Of a DNA stretch of 64,000 nucleotides, positions 42,898-57,100 are shown piece after piece. The DNA is from Acridotheres tristis (taxonomy: Eukaryota; Chordata; Aves; Passeriformes; Sturnidae). A program made the position numbers and the translations under genes. Location of the stretch: contig CM072884.1 of assembly GCA_037013685.1 (NCBI GenBank), positions 109,904,048 to 109,968,047 on the forward strand. Reading direction: 5' to 3'. The notes beneath the pieces were generated by a model. That model searched no databases. It was given only the letters and a program-made list of their open reading frames with translations, and was not told the DNA's origin. Within the stretch, counting starts at the first letter, position 1. Each line of letters opens with the position of its first letter.

Positions 42898-43879
42898 CGT
42901 CAACATTGTGCATCTACACTAAAAACAGCTTTTTAAAAAAATTATTCTGATACTGCATCCATAGCAGCACCCACAACTCAGTTCTCCAAGTCTGTTGGGC
43001 TTTTTCCAGCAGCTGGCTTTGAATCCTGGAGTGATTTGCAGAGCCATTATTCATGGCTATTCACAGTTCAGAAGTTCAAGAGACACAAAAAATCCAGGGT
43101 ATGTAATCAAGGATTAATTGTTGCCAGTTTCCAAAGAAAGAAAGGAAAAAAAAGGATAAGAATACAAAACCAGTTGTTTGAAAGCAGAATGGAGGATCTT
43201 AGAGGAAAATTATTGTCCCTGTAGCTGCTGGAAGTGTCCCTGTGTGTGCAAGTGAGTCAGGAACCCTGTTTCCAGCCAGCATCTGAAAAGCTGGGACAGC
43301 AGCATAGGCATTACCTAACAAATGCCAACCTAGTTCCTCAAAATCTTTGGAATTTTGCCATTCTCAGTTTCATTTGATGATGATGCTGCTGCTTAAAATT
43401 TTCAAGAGCTTTCAGGTCTCGATCCAGTTACAGTACTGAGTTAAGAAACTTAATCAGAATCAGCTGTGCAAAATAGTCCTTTTGTGTATTAAAATAAAAA
43501 AAAACAACAGAAATATTCTCTCTCCTTCCTGGCCTTAATTAGGATCCTGCCCATGGAACCATATATACTGCTAAATATCTTAGAAAAATCAGTACCTGCA
43601 CAGTAATTGAATTTATAAATATTGTAATGGCACATATCAGTAAATCCCCTTGTCTTTTCTGTGTGCCAGCCCCTGCTGAGAGCAAGGAGTCTAAATCTTA
43701 AAGACCAAACCAGGCCATGAGCTGAGCTGTGCAGAAACACGAGGAAACAGAATTTGATTGTTAAGAAATTAAGGGAAGTGTCCATAGTTTGTAGCTCATA
43801 GTGGGAGGTTGCAGGAGGAGGGACACGCACACCTCTCGAGATGAAAGTGGCATTAGAAGTCAATCACTGGTTTCTTAAT

Positions 43880-44005
43880 TACAGAACCATTAAGGTTGAA
43901 AAGTCCTCTGAGGCTGAGTCCTGCAGGAGCCAGACCTGGACACAGCCCTCGAGGTGTGGCCTCAGCAGTGCCCAGCACAGAGGCACAATCACTGCCTAGT
44001 GTGAT
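43880..44005 (-). mobile_element. CR1 fragment with internal deletion
   Basis: ACAGAACCATTAAGGTTGAA is followed at once by an internal CR1 block (CCTGGACACAGCCCTCGAGG, TGTGGCCTCAGCAGTGCC). Confidence 0.75.
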
Positions 44006-44794
44006 CTGTGTATTTCTTCATGACTACTAAAAATCTAACTTGAAAAGTTTTTGGATCTTAGCAAAAAATTATCTAAATTAATTTTTATTACCACAGCCAC
44101 GTTTAGTCTATGCATCAGTTCGTGTTTAGGATTCAGGATCAACTTAACGAAAAATGAGCAAGGAATAATTTTCAGGAGTAGATCCAAGGGCCTCAGCTCC
44201 TGCTTTGTGCCAGTGGTGACACCAAAGTCCAGCAGAGAAGGCAAATACCCACAGATTTTCCCTGATTGCTTCACAGGCCCTAGATCACACCTCAGCTGCA
44301 TCAGGAAGAAAGACCAAACTTCACCTGCAAAGGTCACATTGCTGTCAGATTTTAGGAGGGTACCTAAATGGTGATTTTTCATTCTGTTTTAAATACACAA
44401 CAGATGTCACACACACATACGTCACACACTCTGAACTTGCATGAATTTATATATGGATAAATAAATACCTAATATGTGTCACAGCCATATTGTTGGGTTG
44501 TTTTCGCAGAATCCTCATTTCACACTGTGTGTAGTTTATTTTCCCTTGTTTTAGCTCTGAGGATATTGCTCTGGTTTTTATGAAGAGTTATTTAGGAACA
44601 GCCCAAAGTTGCAGACTAAAGGACATTGCAAACTGATGTTCCACAAAAGCAAACCAGCTCACCAGTTATTTACAACTAAACTTCTGATTCCTGTAATGGC
44701 TTCTTGAAGAGGGGATTTATCTCTCAGGGGAATTGGAAACCATTCAACTAAAAATATTCAATATGGGACCTAATTTAGTTGATATAATCATAAT

Positions 44795-45062
44795 CACGAA
44801 TGGTTTGGGTTGGAATGAAACTTAAAGATCATCCAATTCCAACACAAACCATGGGCAGGGACAACTTCCACTGCCCCAGGCTGCTCCCAGCCCCAATGTC
44901 CAGCCTGGCCTTGGACAATTCCAGGGATCCAGGGGCAGCCACAGCTGCTCTGGGCACCCTGTGCCAGGGCCTTGTTACACTCACAGGGAATAATTTTTTC
45001 TAGTATCTAATCTAATCTGATCTAATCCTACTCTCTCTCAGTCTAAAGCCATTCCCCATTGT
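44795..45062 (-). mobile_element. CR1 3' fragment
   Basis: Antisense CR1: AATGGTTTGGGTTGGAATGA, CCATGGGCAGGGACAAC, and CAATTCCAGGGATCCAGGGG. Confidence 0.93.
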
Positions 45063-47800
45063 ACTTACAGGTACAGGGATTTTTTTTGTTTGGTTGTTTA
45101 TTCATTTCAGATTAAGGAAAAAGTTGCTCCCTGGCAGCAGTGGAGTTAAAATTATTTCCAGTTATATCACTGGGAGTTGTTTGCACTACTCTCAGACACT
45201 CTTCTAATGCCAGACAAGGAAATGATAAATACTCCTTTGTCTAGAACACAAACTACTCGGCTCTCCCCAGATTAACCCTCTAACCACAAAATATGATCCA
45301 AAATCTGCCCTCCTCCCTTCTGGGGGCACACGTGGGTGTCACCATGCCAGATGCTGGGGAAGGAACAGCAGAAATAAATACTGCTCCAGCAGGAATAAAT
45401 AATGCTCCAGTACTCAGCAGAAGTAAATCCAACAGTACCCATGTCTGATTTAATCTCTGCTGAGCAGGACTGGCACATTGGATATGAAATGAGTTTGAGA
45501 TTCTTGCTTGAGAAGAATCTTGTCATAAAGGAGCTGCTCATTTCCTGAAGATTTTTGATTTGGTAATTTTAGAAATGTATTACAATCTGGCTAAACAAAT
45601 TAGCACATTAGCAGATTTGTAGAGAGGAAGTGTTTTTAAATAAGTCACTATCATATATGCTTGGAACCATTACTTGAAGTTTGATGTCCATGCCATTTTA
45701 ATTAATAATTTCAAAACAACAACAAAAACCCCCCACCCGATGTCACAAACATTATGGACTATTTTCCTGCTAGTTCTTTCTTTCATCAAAGCTGCCTCTG
45801 CATTACAAAAGTGTAATAAAAATCCCCACACTGTTAAGAACTAGTAAACATTTTTCTTCATTTGCATAAACAAGAAACCCCAAACAAATACAAGGGCCAA
45901 GGACTTTCCCTGGCCAAGAACTGGTTAAATAGTTTGAAACTATGCTCAAGATTTCCTGAAAACGTATTTGTCTTTCAGCCAAACAATACTATTAAAGCAA
46001 TGTAAATGCTTTGCTTCCAAAATGTGCTTTTTCTGTTCACAGAGAGCAGCAGCGTAAAAACAAATCATCCATGAAGCATATTCTCATTTTTAATTTCATC
46101 CCTTGATAGATCAGTTGCTTGAAAATCCCTTAACAACCAAGGAAAGAAAAGTTGCAGGGTTCACATTTTAAAGATTGTCGATTGTACAGACTCAGAGCTG
46201 CTAGTCCATGGGCAGGTTATGAGCAGCTTCTGTCCTACCTGAAACACTGCATTTTGTTTACACCTACTTGGAATCTTTATGGGTGTCTACAAGGTTGGAA
46301 AGGCATTTCCCTTCCTTCTCACACCTTGCTTTTCTCTGGCAAAACCAACTGTGATCACTCAGCAGGTCCTAAAGAACTGAGTCACAGAAAAGGAACAGAT
46401 TTTGTATTTCCAGGTGACAGGAATGAACAAATCATCTGATGTGGGCGATCACCAAAAAACACATCAGTGCCAATTTCACTGCACTTTGTGCTGGACCATC
46501 AGCTACTGCAGGACTTGAAAATTAAACAACACAGAAGGAGTTTAGCATGCCAAGGCCAGGAGAGGAGGGGGGAAGGAATCCACGCTGAGTTTGGCAAAAT
46601 GAAGCTGCTTTTGTCCTCAGCTCCTCTGCAGAGCAAAGTGCACCCAGCTGCTGTGGGATGGTTTGCACACCACAGTTAAACGTGCACGTTCACGGATATG
46701 CTGTTTTCAGGAGGTGGTGAGAGTTTGAATTTATTATTAGGAAACCAAAACATTTCACTTAATTGTTTAACATGCGAGATTTTCATGAGGGAACGAAGGT
46801 TAGTTACATTTCCAACAGGATTTCAAAACTACATTTTGCCTATTCAACTCTAAGCCAAATGTAAGGCTGAAAGGTTGAAGAGACTAATCAAAAGAACAGA
46901 AGTCAGAAAGACAATAACAATACAGTACCTAAAAATGGGTTATTCACACATTTTTGACATTTGTGTCTTGCATAGACAAATACTTATTCATTTTTTTTCT
47001 CCCAAAACGACTCAACTTCAGAAAATAAAATGTTAAATCAACTTTCATTACAATTAAATGCATGTGTTCCAATTTTTCAAAACACCAGGATGTTCTGGAT
47101 TTTTTTTTAAGTGCAACTATCATCCCTTGGAAAGGCTTTTGTTTTATCCCACGGGCTGCCAAGTTCCTGAAGTCAGGAAAGTGGACTTGTGATTCTTCCA
47201 GAAACAAATCCATGTTGTATTTGAGGTGGAAGGGACCCACAAGGAGTGAATGTCCCAGGAGGGGCTCAGAGCTGTGCCCTGGGTGTCAGCTCTGAGCAGC
47301 TGAGCCCATCTCAGGCCAGGAGCTGGGCTTTGAGCCACCTGTGCTCCTGTTCCCCTCCAACATCCACAAACCTAAAGCTGCTTGGGAAGCACAGGAACTG
47401 GCATCTGCAATTCCTCACTGCAGGCCTGGCTCCTGGCCGCGTTTTTAACATTAAAAAAAAAATTTGTTGCACCCCAGGTCGCCATGAAATCCTGCCCTGC
47501 CAAGCCCTTCACCCATACCCAGGTTTCACCTGGAAGAAGACCCAGGTGTGCAGGCAAGGTAGAGCTGGAAGGGTCTCCAAGAGATTCCTGACAGAGATCA
47601 GGTACCAGAAAAAGGCAAATGCAGCCTGACATGGATCCACGTGGAGCTTCCCCGGGGTCAGCAGGACTCCACTGTGACACAATATCCACATGGAGAAAAC
47701 CTTCTGCAGAGCCAGAGTTGATTCTGAGTATTTTCCAACGTGATTATTTCTTTGTAACAGTCATTCCGAAACTTATCCTGATTGTTTTGGAATTGATTTA

Positions 47801-50800
47801 CTGAACTGCAATGCTTCCAAAGTTTAAAAAAAAAAAAAAGAACAACAGAAAATTGCCTTGCCTGTTCCAGGAATATTGAAAAAATTGGACTGAGAATCCT
47901 GTTTTGGATTAGATTGAAAAAAAAAAAGTTTCAATAATCGTATTTGCAGAAGAATCACATTGATTCAAAAACCAAATTAGTTCTATTGCATACAAATATG
48001 ACTTTAATTGGGAGCAGGGAGAGAGGGAACTATACACAGACTTGAAGTTAGGTCCCCCATAAATACTTTTTAACTAATGTAAACATGTACCTTTCCTGAA
48101 TGGTGATGCATTGCTGAAACCAGCAACCTTTCCTACACAGGGGAAAAAAAAAAAAGGACTCCATTTGTTTTTTCTTCTTTAAATCATAAAAGAACAAGCA
48201 CTTCCCTGCAGTTCATACACACTACAGAATTCTCACTGAATTGAAAGAAAAGGTTTGAGCATCATATGTGAAACAATACTTTTACATTGAGGAAGCTTTT
48301 TCAGCTTTAGGAATTAATGTTCCTATATTTTTTTATATTTATAAATCTGACAGTGAAACTATTCCATATTCCCCTTTCACAGTAAATTCTGTCAGCTTCA
48401 GACTCCAGGAATTGATAAAGTAACTGAAGACAAGGTCATGTTTTGGAAGAGTAGAAATGCTGCATGGAAGGTGTGGGGAATAATAATTAAAAAAAAAAAG
48501 CTAACTAGAAAATGGCTTCTTTCTGAAAAATAAACTTTCAGAAGTTTGCAAACCCTGAGGTTTTGAGGCCTGGTTGTTTCCAATAAAAACCCCAAACAAA
48601 CCAACAAATATAACCTGCAATTGAATGGAGATGGTGGGGGTGATGAAGCACTCCTGGAGTTAAAAACAAGTAAAAACAAAACCACAGAATCTGAGCTCCA
48701 GTAATCTAAGCTATCTTTTGTAAGGGCAGTGGGCTGAATGCTTCCAAGGGAGCAGGATTTGTACATGGTTTGTCTTTTTAAGTGTTTTGGGGTCAAACTG
48801 GATTTGACAACAGCCTTTGAGATAGCCATGCTGTGTCAAAGCCTTCCTAATTACATCTTTCATTATTCATTTACTGTGCTGTTTAACAAACATGGCACAT
48901 CAGTGGCAAAGCAGAGAAGTCAGAAGAAAACAAATTCTTTAGAAATCACCAGTCCAGTGGAGCAGATCATTACAGCACTTGAGCTAAGGAAGATGCTCAG
49001 CCAGGACTCAGTGACAGCCAGAGCTGAAACACCTCTTGTGTTGAGTAAAAACCATTAAAAAACCCCAAAACTCCCAGTCACTGAAAACTTGTGTTATTCT
49101 CCATGTATGTATGGCAATGGCTGGTATTTCTTCCTGAAGCTTTTCTTCCTACCAACTCACCCTTGCCTTGGAAGACAATCTACCATGAGCAGCTTCCAAT
49201 CCCTTAAGCATGTCCAGCATTAAATTCCTTCATCCTCCTGAAATCAAGGGCACCTCAGCATGTGCCTGAGTGTTTTGAGAAGCAGAAATTAAGTATTCAA
49301 TCAAATACTTGCATCTGCCCAAGGGCTTTGTTCAAATACAGTGCCTGAAGATTCTAAAGGCTACCACCTTTGTCCCTGTCATGTTAGAAACACCCCCAGA
49401 TTTGGAATAAATCAGAAGGAAGTTCTGGCTTTGAACACTGTGACAAATGGACAGGGACAAAAGAGGGTGTTGATCATACCATGAGGTTCTTGAGTCTCTT
49501 ATTTGTACTCAACAATGGGAAATACAAAGTTCCATGTAAAAGCAAGTGTTCATGGATAGACAATCACAGACTTCAAATTTTGGGAAAATAAAAGAAATGA
49601 ACTGTTACCACAAAAAAAAAAAAAAAAAAAAAAAAATCCCAAAAACAAAGCCAAACCAAAACCCAGCTGTTTTCATCACCAGCTCTTCGTTATTTAAATG
49701 ACACACAAGGATTTCCTACTCTAACAAAGCCTGCTGTATATTCTGGTAGTAAACTTCAGATCTGAAGAAATTTTATATAAATCCATGTTATATTTTTCTT
49801 CTTGTATTCGGGGAAAATATTTCAAATGCAACAAAATAGCAGAATTCATGACTGTATAGTAGGCAACTTTTCATTTTTTTAGATTTAGTTGTACAAACTA
49901 TAAACTGTTAAATTTCTCTAATAATTGGAAAAGTTGTGGGTATTTGAACTTACTTACCTGAATACTCATTTAGCAAATATTTTCAGACACAAGTCTAGAT
50001 ACAGAGTTATGCAATTTGAATATTAGTTTACACATAATATAAATCAATGTTTGACAATATCAAAATCCCATCAAACAGTGGGCCCTTCTTATGCTATTAT
50101 CAAATATAGTATATCACTGTGGGATAGCTGAGAATCATAGAATGCTACTGTAGGCTTGTTTATTAAATTGGGTCAATTTTCAGACCTTCCAAATAGGAAT
50201 ACTAAACATTTATTTTTCCCCTCTGGAAATTATTTTTTTTTCCTCCTGCTTAATACAGTTGTCATCCCAATTTCTAGTGAATTTATAAAAATATTTTTTT
50301 TATCCAATAACCCCAGCAAGGTAAAAATAGGAGTTTTTATAGCAAATGATAAACAGGCTCATGGACTATGAGAGAAACTAAACTTATTTAAATTGCCATA
50401 CATTCTCTACTGAATCACACATCAACAGTTTCTTTTTTATGTGTGTTGCTGTCCACCTCAGACTAGCAGTTTTTAAGGTGCAGAAGCATCTTTCAAATAT
50501 ATGCATCTAACTCAATAATCAAGTTTCACACACTAGTGTCACATGCTTTAAATTTACATCACCTGCCCATCAAAAGCTGTGTTAAATAACAGCACTAATT
50601 GAAACTGCATAATTCATCAGAAACTGCAGCACTTCCAATTCAGAGAACAAAGGGGTGCTTACGTGGTTCTTTATATTACTAGATATAATTTTCTGAAATA
50701 AGGAAGGAAAAGAAACAAAAAAAACCAAAACAAAACAAAACACATTTGAAAGAAGTTGCTGCACCTGCAAAAACACTCTTTAAGCTTACTATGAAATACA

Positions 50801-50946
50801 AAAAAGTGCACCCTTCTATATCTACATATAAAACATATTAGAAATAAAACTTGTGTAAAATGTTTGCTGTGCAAACTATAAAAAGTCAGTCAGTCAGTCC
50901 GTTCTTTTTTTTTTCCTAAGTGTTTTTCTCCAGGCTCTCTGGTTTC
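47801..50946 (-). other. PKNOX1: Probable 3' UTR and downstream of PKNOX1
   Basis: Beyond the PKNOX1 stop the sequence is AT-rich and free of recognisable CR1 elements for about 3 kb, as expected of a long vertebrate 3' UTR. Minus-strand AATAAA signals lie at 50159-50164 and 50209-50214, with others further down. The true end was not resolved. A run of about 26 A lies at 49612-49637. Confidence 0.4.
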
Positions 50947-51158
50947 CTACTGCAGAGAGTCGCTGTTATCCAAGACCAGCCCACTGATGTTTGCTGTTGA
51001 GAGGTCTCCCCCATCATCTTCACCGCTGTCCACGGACTCATCCTCGCTCTGCCCTGCCATCATCACCTGCTGCACAGCCAGGGTGGCACCATCAGAGGAC
51101 AAGGACTGCAGACTGTCCACATTCATGTTCACTGGAGCTGTGATGGTCACGACAGCAC
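50947..51158 (-). CDS. PKNOX1: PKNOX1 terminal exon
   Basis: 212 bases encode AVVTITAPVNMNVDSLQSLS, then DGATLAVQQVMMAGQSEDES, to the stop TAG. The acidic stretch GEDDGGDLSTAN differs from human, while both flanks are conserved. Confidence 0.97.
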
Positions 51159-54100
51159 CTGCAGAAGCACAGTCACAGCACTTCAGCACCTTGCTTACCT
51201 TCTGCTTATACATAACAGAGCTGGTTTCTAATCAGCAGTTCGGAAACTACATTAAAATAGAAGATATATAGGTTGTCATATACTTAAACATCAGGAAATG
51301 CCAGAATTAGGTTGGTCAGGAATCTTAAGCTTTGTGTTGTGAATCTTAAATCTGTCTTATGGACACCCACTACACAGTTCTCCAATCAATAGTCATCACA
51401 AGGCCATTTCTGCAAAGTATTCCAGCTTAATTCATTGCAGAAAAAGAGCAGTGTTCAGATTCAAGGTAACTTCAATGGATAAAGCTGCTGTCAGAGCCAG
51501 CAGAGGCTGAGGGAAAATTTCTCACAAACTGGAAAGAATAAAGCACCAGGCAGCAGGACAGAAAGGATGGTCCTGGCATTAAAGCAGTTACTTGTCTTTC
51601 TTAAATTAAATCTTTTTGTTTGATCTGACACTAAGGAAGTTACTTCAGTCAAAGTCTGTGGAGGCTCTGTGACATTTTTCTGCCTCTCATTGTTCAGCTT
51701 GAAGCCCATGAGGCAGATGTGGAATTGCAGCTGCTCAGCCATGAAGCTGAAGCTGCAGCCCAGTGCTGCTTATCCAACAGGACACTCCTGCCATGCACAC
51801 AGAGAGAACTCAGTACATCTCAGTTTTACAGCTTTTATTCTGTCATTTCATAACTTTTGAAACAAAAGCAAGTTTATCAACATGAATTCCAATATAATAC
51901 CCTTGCTCAATCCACGGAAAACTGTTAAAGAGAGGAAAAGTGACACATTCCTGTTATGCTTTTCCAGACTGAAACCATGTTTATACTGAAATATCCAGAA
52001 GTTTCCCTCCCACCACAGGCATCAAACCCTCCATTTCCCTGTCAGAGAGGAATTAACTTTGTTATCCATGTTCAGGCAGCTCTCCTCACCATCTGACATC
52101 GTGAGCTCGTTTGATTGCTGCTGAGCAACTCCTGAGGCAATGGAGTCAGGCCAGAACCTCTGGACTGGTCGGTTCTGGGCTGTTTTCTTCTTTGTTTTTG
52201 GAGTTTCAGAACAACTGGAATCCAGCATTGGCTGAAGAATTCGCCTTCTAGCATTGATAAACCTAAATACAATCGAGGGCAAGGTGAAGTTAGGACCAAC
52301 TGGCTGTAAATTCTGTCTCTCACATTCACAAAGTATGCAGCAGGAAAAAAAAAAGAAGCAATATAAAACCTTCTATCAGCTGGGCTTCACATTTTTTTAA
52401 AGTGTAGAACCACTCCTAGAACGCCAGCATCCTTCAATTTTGGCAAACTAGCTAAGAAAGCACTTTTATCACTTTGCAGCTAACAGCATTTTTCCCCACC
52501 TCAGAAGGAAAAATTCTCCAGACAGCACAACAGATGTACACTTCAGGATCTTATTAAAAACTAAGCACCAGAAAACCTGCTGACAGCCCAGCTCAGAAAG
52601 CTGACACTCCTCTCATTAGGGTTCACCTAAAATCTAGCCCCTGCCTAACCTGCTTTGTTTGGTCTGGTTTCATTTACTCCCTTAAGCTTCTGCATTACTT
52701 ATTTTACAGGCTCCCTGGCTTTCCAAGGGCTGGCTCCTGATGCAGGAGATGACAGCAAACACATTTCACAGATCTGTCCTGGCTCCTTTTAGTTCTCTGA
52801 TTTTCACTTGCTTACTTTAGCATGCTAATTGCTGCCCTTCCCCTTTCTGCTAGTGAACAAGAAAAATATTTAAACTGAATCAACTTCAACACTGAGCTAT
52901 GGCAGGGAGTTGTGACTGAAGCCATCATCCCTAAATATCACAAAATACATCCAGGTCCCAAGTTTACCTGCAATGGGAGGAAATCAGGTGCAGCTGGCAG
53001 GTTCCTAAGTTGTAATACAATGCTCTGCAAAGACAGCAGTCAGATCCCAGTGCACAGAGCTCCATGGCCACATGTCACACAGGCATAGTCACCCTGTTCC
53101 ACTTTTGGAACCAGTGTTCTGTCACTATCTTGACTATTTCCCCCCCTGGACCCCTCCACAGCCTCCCAGCCAGTGTCATCTTTGAAATCTGAGACAGAAC
53201 CCTGTGGGACTTTGCTGCAGCAATTTAAGGAACGGGTGCCACAAGGCGAGTAGGACTCGTGTCAGCACCTTCCCTCCTCTCTTCTGCAGGGCAGGTGTCT
53301 GATCTGACACCTCCAGGAAAGATCAGACATGACAAAACATGCTGAACCATGAACTGGTGTAGCTGAGGAACTGCCTCTCCATTCAGCCATCACTGCTCAG
53401 GAGAGCATCCTTTGGTACAAGAACAGAATCTGTTAGCAGTAACTTCTTAAACATCTGCAGCCACCAGGCCACTAAATGCCTTTAGACTTCAATTTCTTTA
53501 CTTGCAGAAGAGATATGAGAGTACTTCCATCTCTCTCAGCACTGGAACAGAACACAATTCCTTAATAATGCAATGTTTTCTAGAGTCCTTATATAATTTA
53601 AATGGCATGAGTATTATTACACCTTATAAAAATAATGTGCTTGTGTGCCAGTGCATAGCTCTTGTATTTCTATACATGTTTTGTAACATATGTAGAACAT
53701 TTAGGTTGAACTCCAGATGTCCAAGTTATCCTCCTCACTATTTCTGAGCTGTAAGCATTTGGAGACAAGGACAGATATTAAGTTAAGGGCTTTGCTCTTA
53801 CCAATTGTTAACCTGGAGTAGTGTCAGATTTGTTTGTGCTGCAATCTGCTTCTTCTCATCCTCTGTTGGATATGGATGCTACAGAGGCCAGAAAAGCAAA
53901 CAAAAAAGGCATAAGCCTGTTTTTCATCTCCTCATCAAAACTAAGAACTCCTTTATTACATCTGATTAAAGAGGGTGGATTAAGGCCATCTGACTCATTA
54001 AAACACAAACCTTAGAAACGTCACAAACTTTTATAGACGAAAATAATTCAACAAAGAGTGCTTTACTACACAAAAACTGATTTTATCCTTGAGAGTGTCT

Positions 54101-57100
54101 GTGGCATGAAGCTGCTGCTGTGTAATTTAGAAGAAAAAGCTTCTCATGGCTGACAGTCTTTATTAAAGAGCATGATCCCTGGGCAGCACAGCATGTGAGC
54201 AGCTCTGATTAGTTCTGCTGGCCAGGGCAGTGTCATATGAGAGAAGTGAGGAGATCTCATATTTATTTATATATTTATATTTATATATTTATTTATATAA
54301 ATCAGAGAACTGAGGAGCACTCTGGAGTTAAATAAAGCTGCTCTAAGCAGATGAGGACGGGGCATGTAACACAAGAAGTGCACACGCAGCTTCCCTGGAT
54401 CAGTTGTCTGTGCAAAACAGTTGTAAAAGGCAAAATATCAATCAACTCAGCATTGTAATAGCTTGAGAGCCATTTATCCTTTCAAAGTATTCATGCAAAG
54501 GGAAGACAATTGAAAGCACAAGGAGACAGTGACATGCTTGGTACACGAGAGGGATTGGAAAGGAGATAAAGACAGAAAATTTGAAATTTTTCTCAGTCAA
54601 AAACACCCCTAAATCACTGCAAAATATAGGTGGAATTATTTTTCGTTCTGCCATGAACCAGGGTGTAGAGAGCATAAGGCTCTCAACACAAAATTGAAGG
54701 CTCCTTGTAACAATACTTATTGAGACCATGCAGTACAAATGTATTATTTATTAATATATTAATAAAAGTCAACCAGCATTAGACTGTGGAACTACTCCAA
54801 ATGACTCCAGGGAAAACTGAACTGAGATTCCATAACTGAGAACAGAATAAATTCACCTTGTTTATGAATAAAAATTGTAAGAGACCACATGAAAGAGCTA
54901 CATAAAAAAAATGACCACGCTCAGTCCTTACCCCTATGTGCTGAAAAAGCCAAGATCTCATCACATTTGTAGCGTGCTTGGGAAGAACTCCTCTCTTATT
55001 TTTTGATGAGCCATCATCTTGATGCAAGATGCCTAGATCTTGGTTTAATTGCAACTGGAGCTGCAGATGTAATTTTAGGAGAAATAAGGCAGTTAACATA
55101 GTAATGGCAGTTCTGTATCAATGAATGAACAACTCATTTATAGAAGGAATGAAAAGAAATTAGGCTTGAATATCTTGAATATACTCACTGTGTGCAAACA
55201 TAAACAACAATGGAAGCTGTAAAATATTACTGATTTAAGACTTAAATGAAGGATAAAGTAAAATTAATTCTTAGGCCGCAGTTGCAAACGAAGATGCTAA
55301 AGGTCCTGCTAAATAAATGCATTAAAGTCTCAAAGAGCATTAAGATCTATACAGCAGAACCTATAATTCATTTTACAACAGTCATACTACTTCCTAAATA
55401 TTCATATTACTTTCTCTTGATTTTTCACTTCCTATGGATTCATCAAATCATTTTCACACTGGTTATCTGAACATTTGGGAATACATTCTTAAATGCTTAT
55501 GCAGAAATAGAAAGAAACAGCACATCAATTGCATATAAGATTCTACTTCAGACAATTGTAACTAAAATAATTCTAAATCAGGTTTTCCAGACAAATTGGA
55601 GCAATTCCTTAAGCCAATCAATATGCAGGAAATGAGTTTTAAACAAGGTCTGGGCTATCAAATTACTACAAATACATATTTGGAGCACATTTTAATTTCC
55701 AAAGTAATGTCTTACATTCTAAATAACCTGCTAGCATATGGAGGCTTTATAATGAACTTTCAATAGCTTTTCTACAGTGTTTTTCCCTACCTCCACAGCA
55801 TTCTGAAACACTGAAAAAGAAGACATTGAAGAAGGATTTTCCATTAGTGACCTTTGCATAGGTGGGTTTGGAGACTCCTACTAAAATCAAGAGTAGTCAC
55901 AGATGTATACAGAAGGTCAAGTCCTTTTTTATTTATAGGCTAGAAGCATTCTTTTCCTCTCGGTATTTTTTTTTTTTCCATAAAAGCTAAAAAAACCCCC
56001 AATTCTTCAAAATCCCCTCAGGAAAGTAATTTTACACATTTCTTTCTGAGAGGTGTGTGAGGACAGAGCTGTCAGTGTTCTAGGGGAGAACATGGCTGAG
56101 TAAAGACATGCTCCTGCCAATTCAAAGAACACTCTGTGCACACTTTTTTGGTTGGAAGGCCAGAATAAGGGGGAAAAGAAGCCAGTGAGTCAGTGATTGT
56201 CAACAGATTTTATGCTGTGGAGATGGGAGCTCCTCATTCACATTTCTAATTAAATCCAGATTCTAGGAAGATTTGGCTTACCACTTCCAGAGAAAGCTAG
56301 CAAGGTTTTGTTTGGTTTTTTTTTTTTTTTTTTACCAGAAGATGGTCTAGTTTTCATGTCTCTTTTTCTTTAGTTGTTTCTTTGAACTCCTCAGATCCAG
56401 CTCTTAAGAGTCTCCTACAAAAGAGTGCTGGCCCTTATATTTTAGGGTGTAAGGTGACAAAATTGAGGATCTCCCAGAGTCTCAACTAAATATTTTGAAG
56501 GTTTTATAGAAAAATACTTCTCAAATAGATAAACTCTGAAATACATACGGTTTCACAGTACTAGTGGTTGCCATTGTGATAAAAAGTCAAATTTCTCACA
56601 TTAGCAGTGTGGGGCCTTAATGCAATACATTACATTTATACAGCCATGAACATAGTTCAATGATTAGAAAAGTTATAATCATTGAAAAAGTATTCATTTA
56701 ATTCAGAGGGGTTTTTGGTTTGCATTGGTGATTTTGTTGGGGATTTTTTTTTGTTCATTTGGTTTAGGGGTGGAGTTTTTTTAATTTTAGTTTGTTTTTG
56801 TTTTTTTTTTTAAATTTCATGTACTGTTCTGGCATCAGTAAAGGCAGACAATTAACAGGTAGGAACTCTGATGAGCTGCTGTGGCACGGGGGACTTTATG
56901 ACATATTATACAACCTGTAACTCCCACAGCAGTGGCTGCACCCATTTATAATTAATTACTCTGTGTGTACACAGAGCTCATTCTGCCAGTGTGTTAAACT
57001 TAAATCAAAACTCCTAAATCCACTGAGATGCATTTCCACCCAGAACACTCTGTGGAGCTTATGACACAAACCTGAGAGTTCTGGATGCGAATAGTGCCAG

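Larger units (their letters stand above)
39641..47800. other. Gene-poor interval between the secreted gene and PKNOX1
   Basis: No gene is supported. It contains CR1 fragments (40390-40785, 42828-42897, 43880-44005, 44795-45062), the second (TTCTC)n array, and a CA/TA microsatellite at 39968-40001. Confidence 0.6.

Noticed and set aside
47246..47691. Open frames of about 100-127 codons on both strands near 47.3-47.7 kb
   Set aside because: No recognisable domain, and no consistent splice or promoter signal.
49612..49637. A-run as the tail of a processed pseudogene
   Set aside because: No coding similarity precedes it on the plus strand. It lies in the AT-rich PKNOX1 3' region and is simple sequence.
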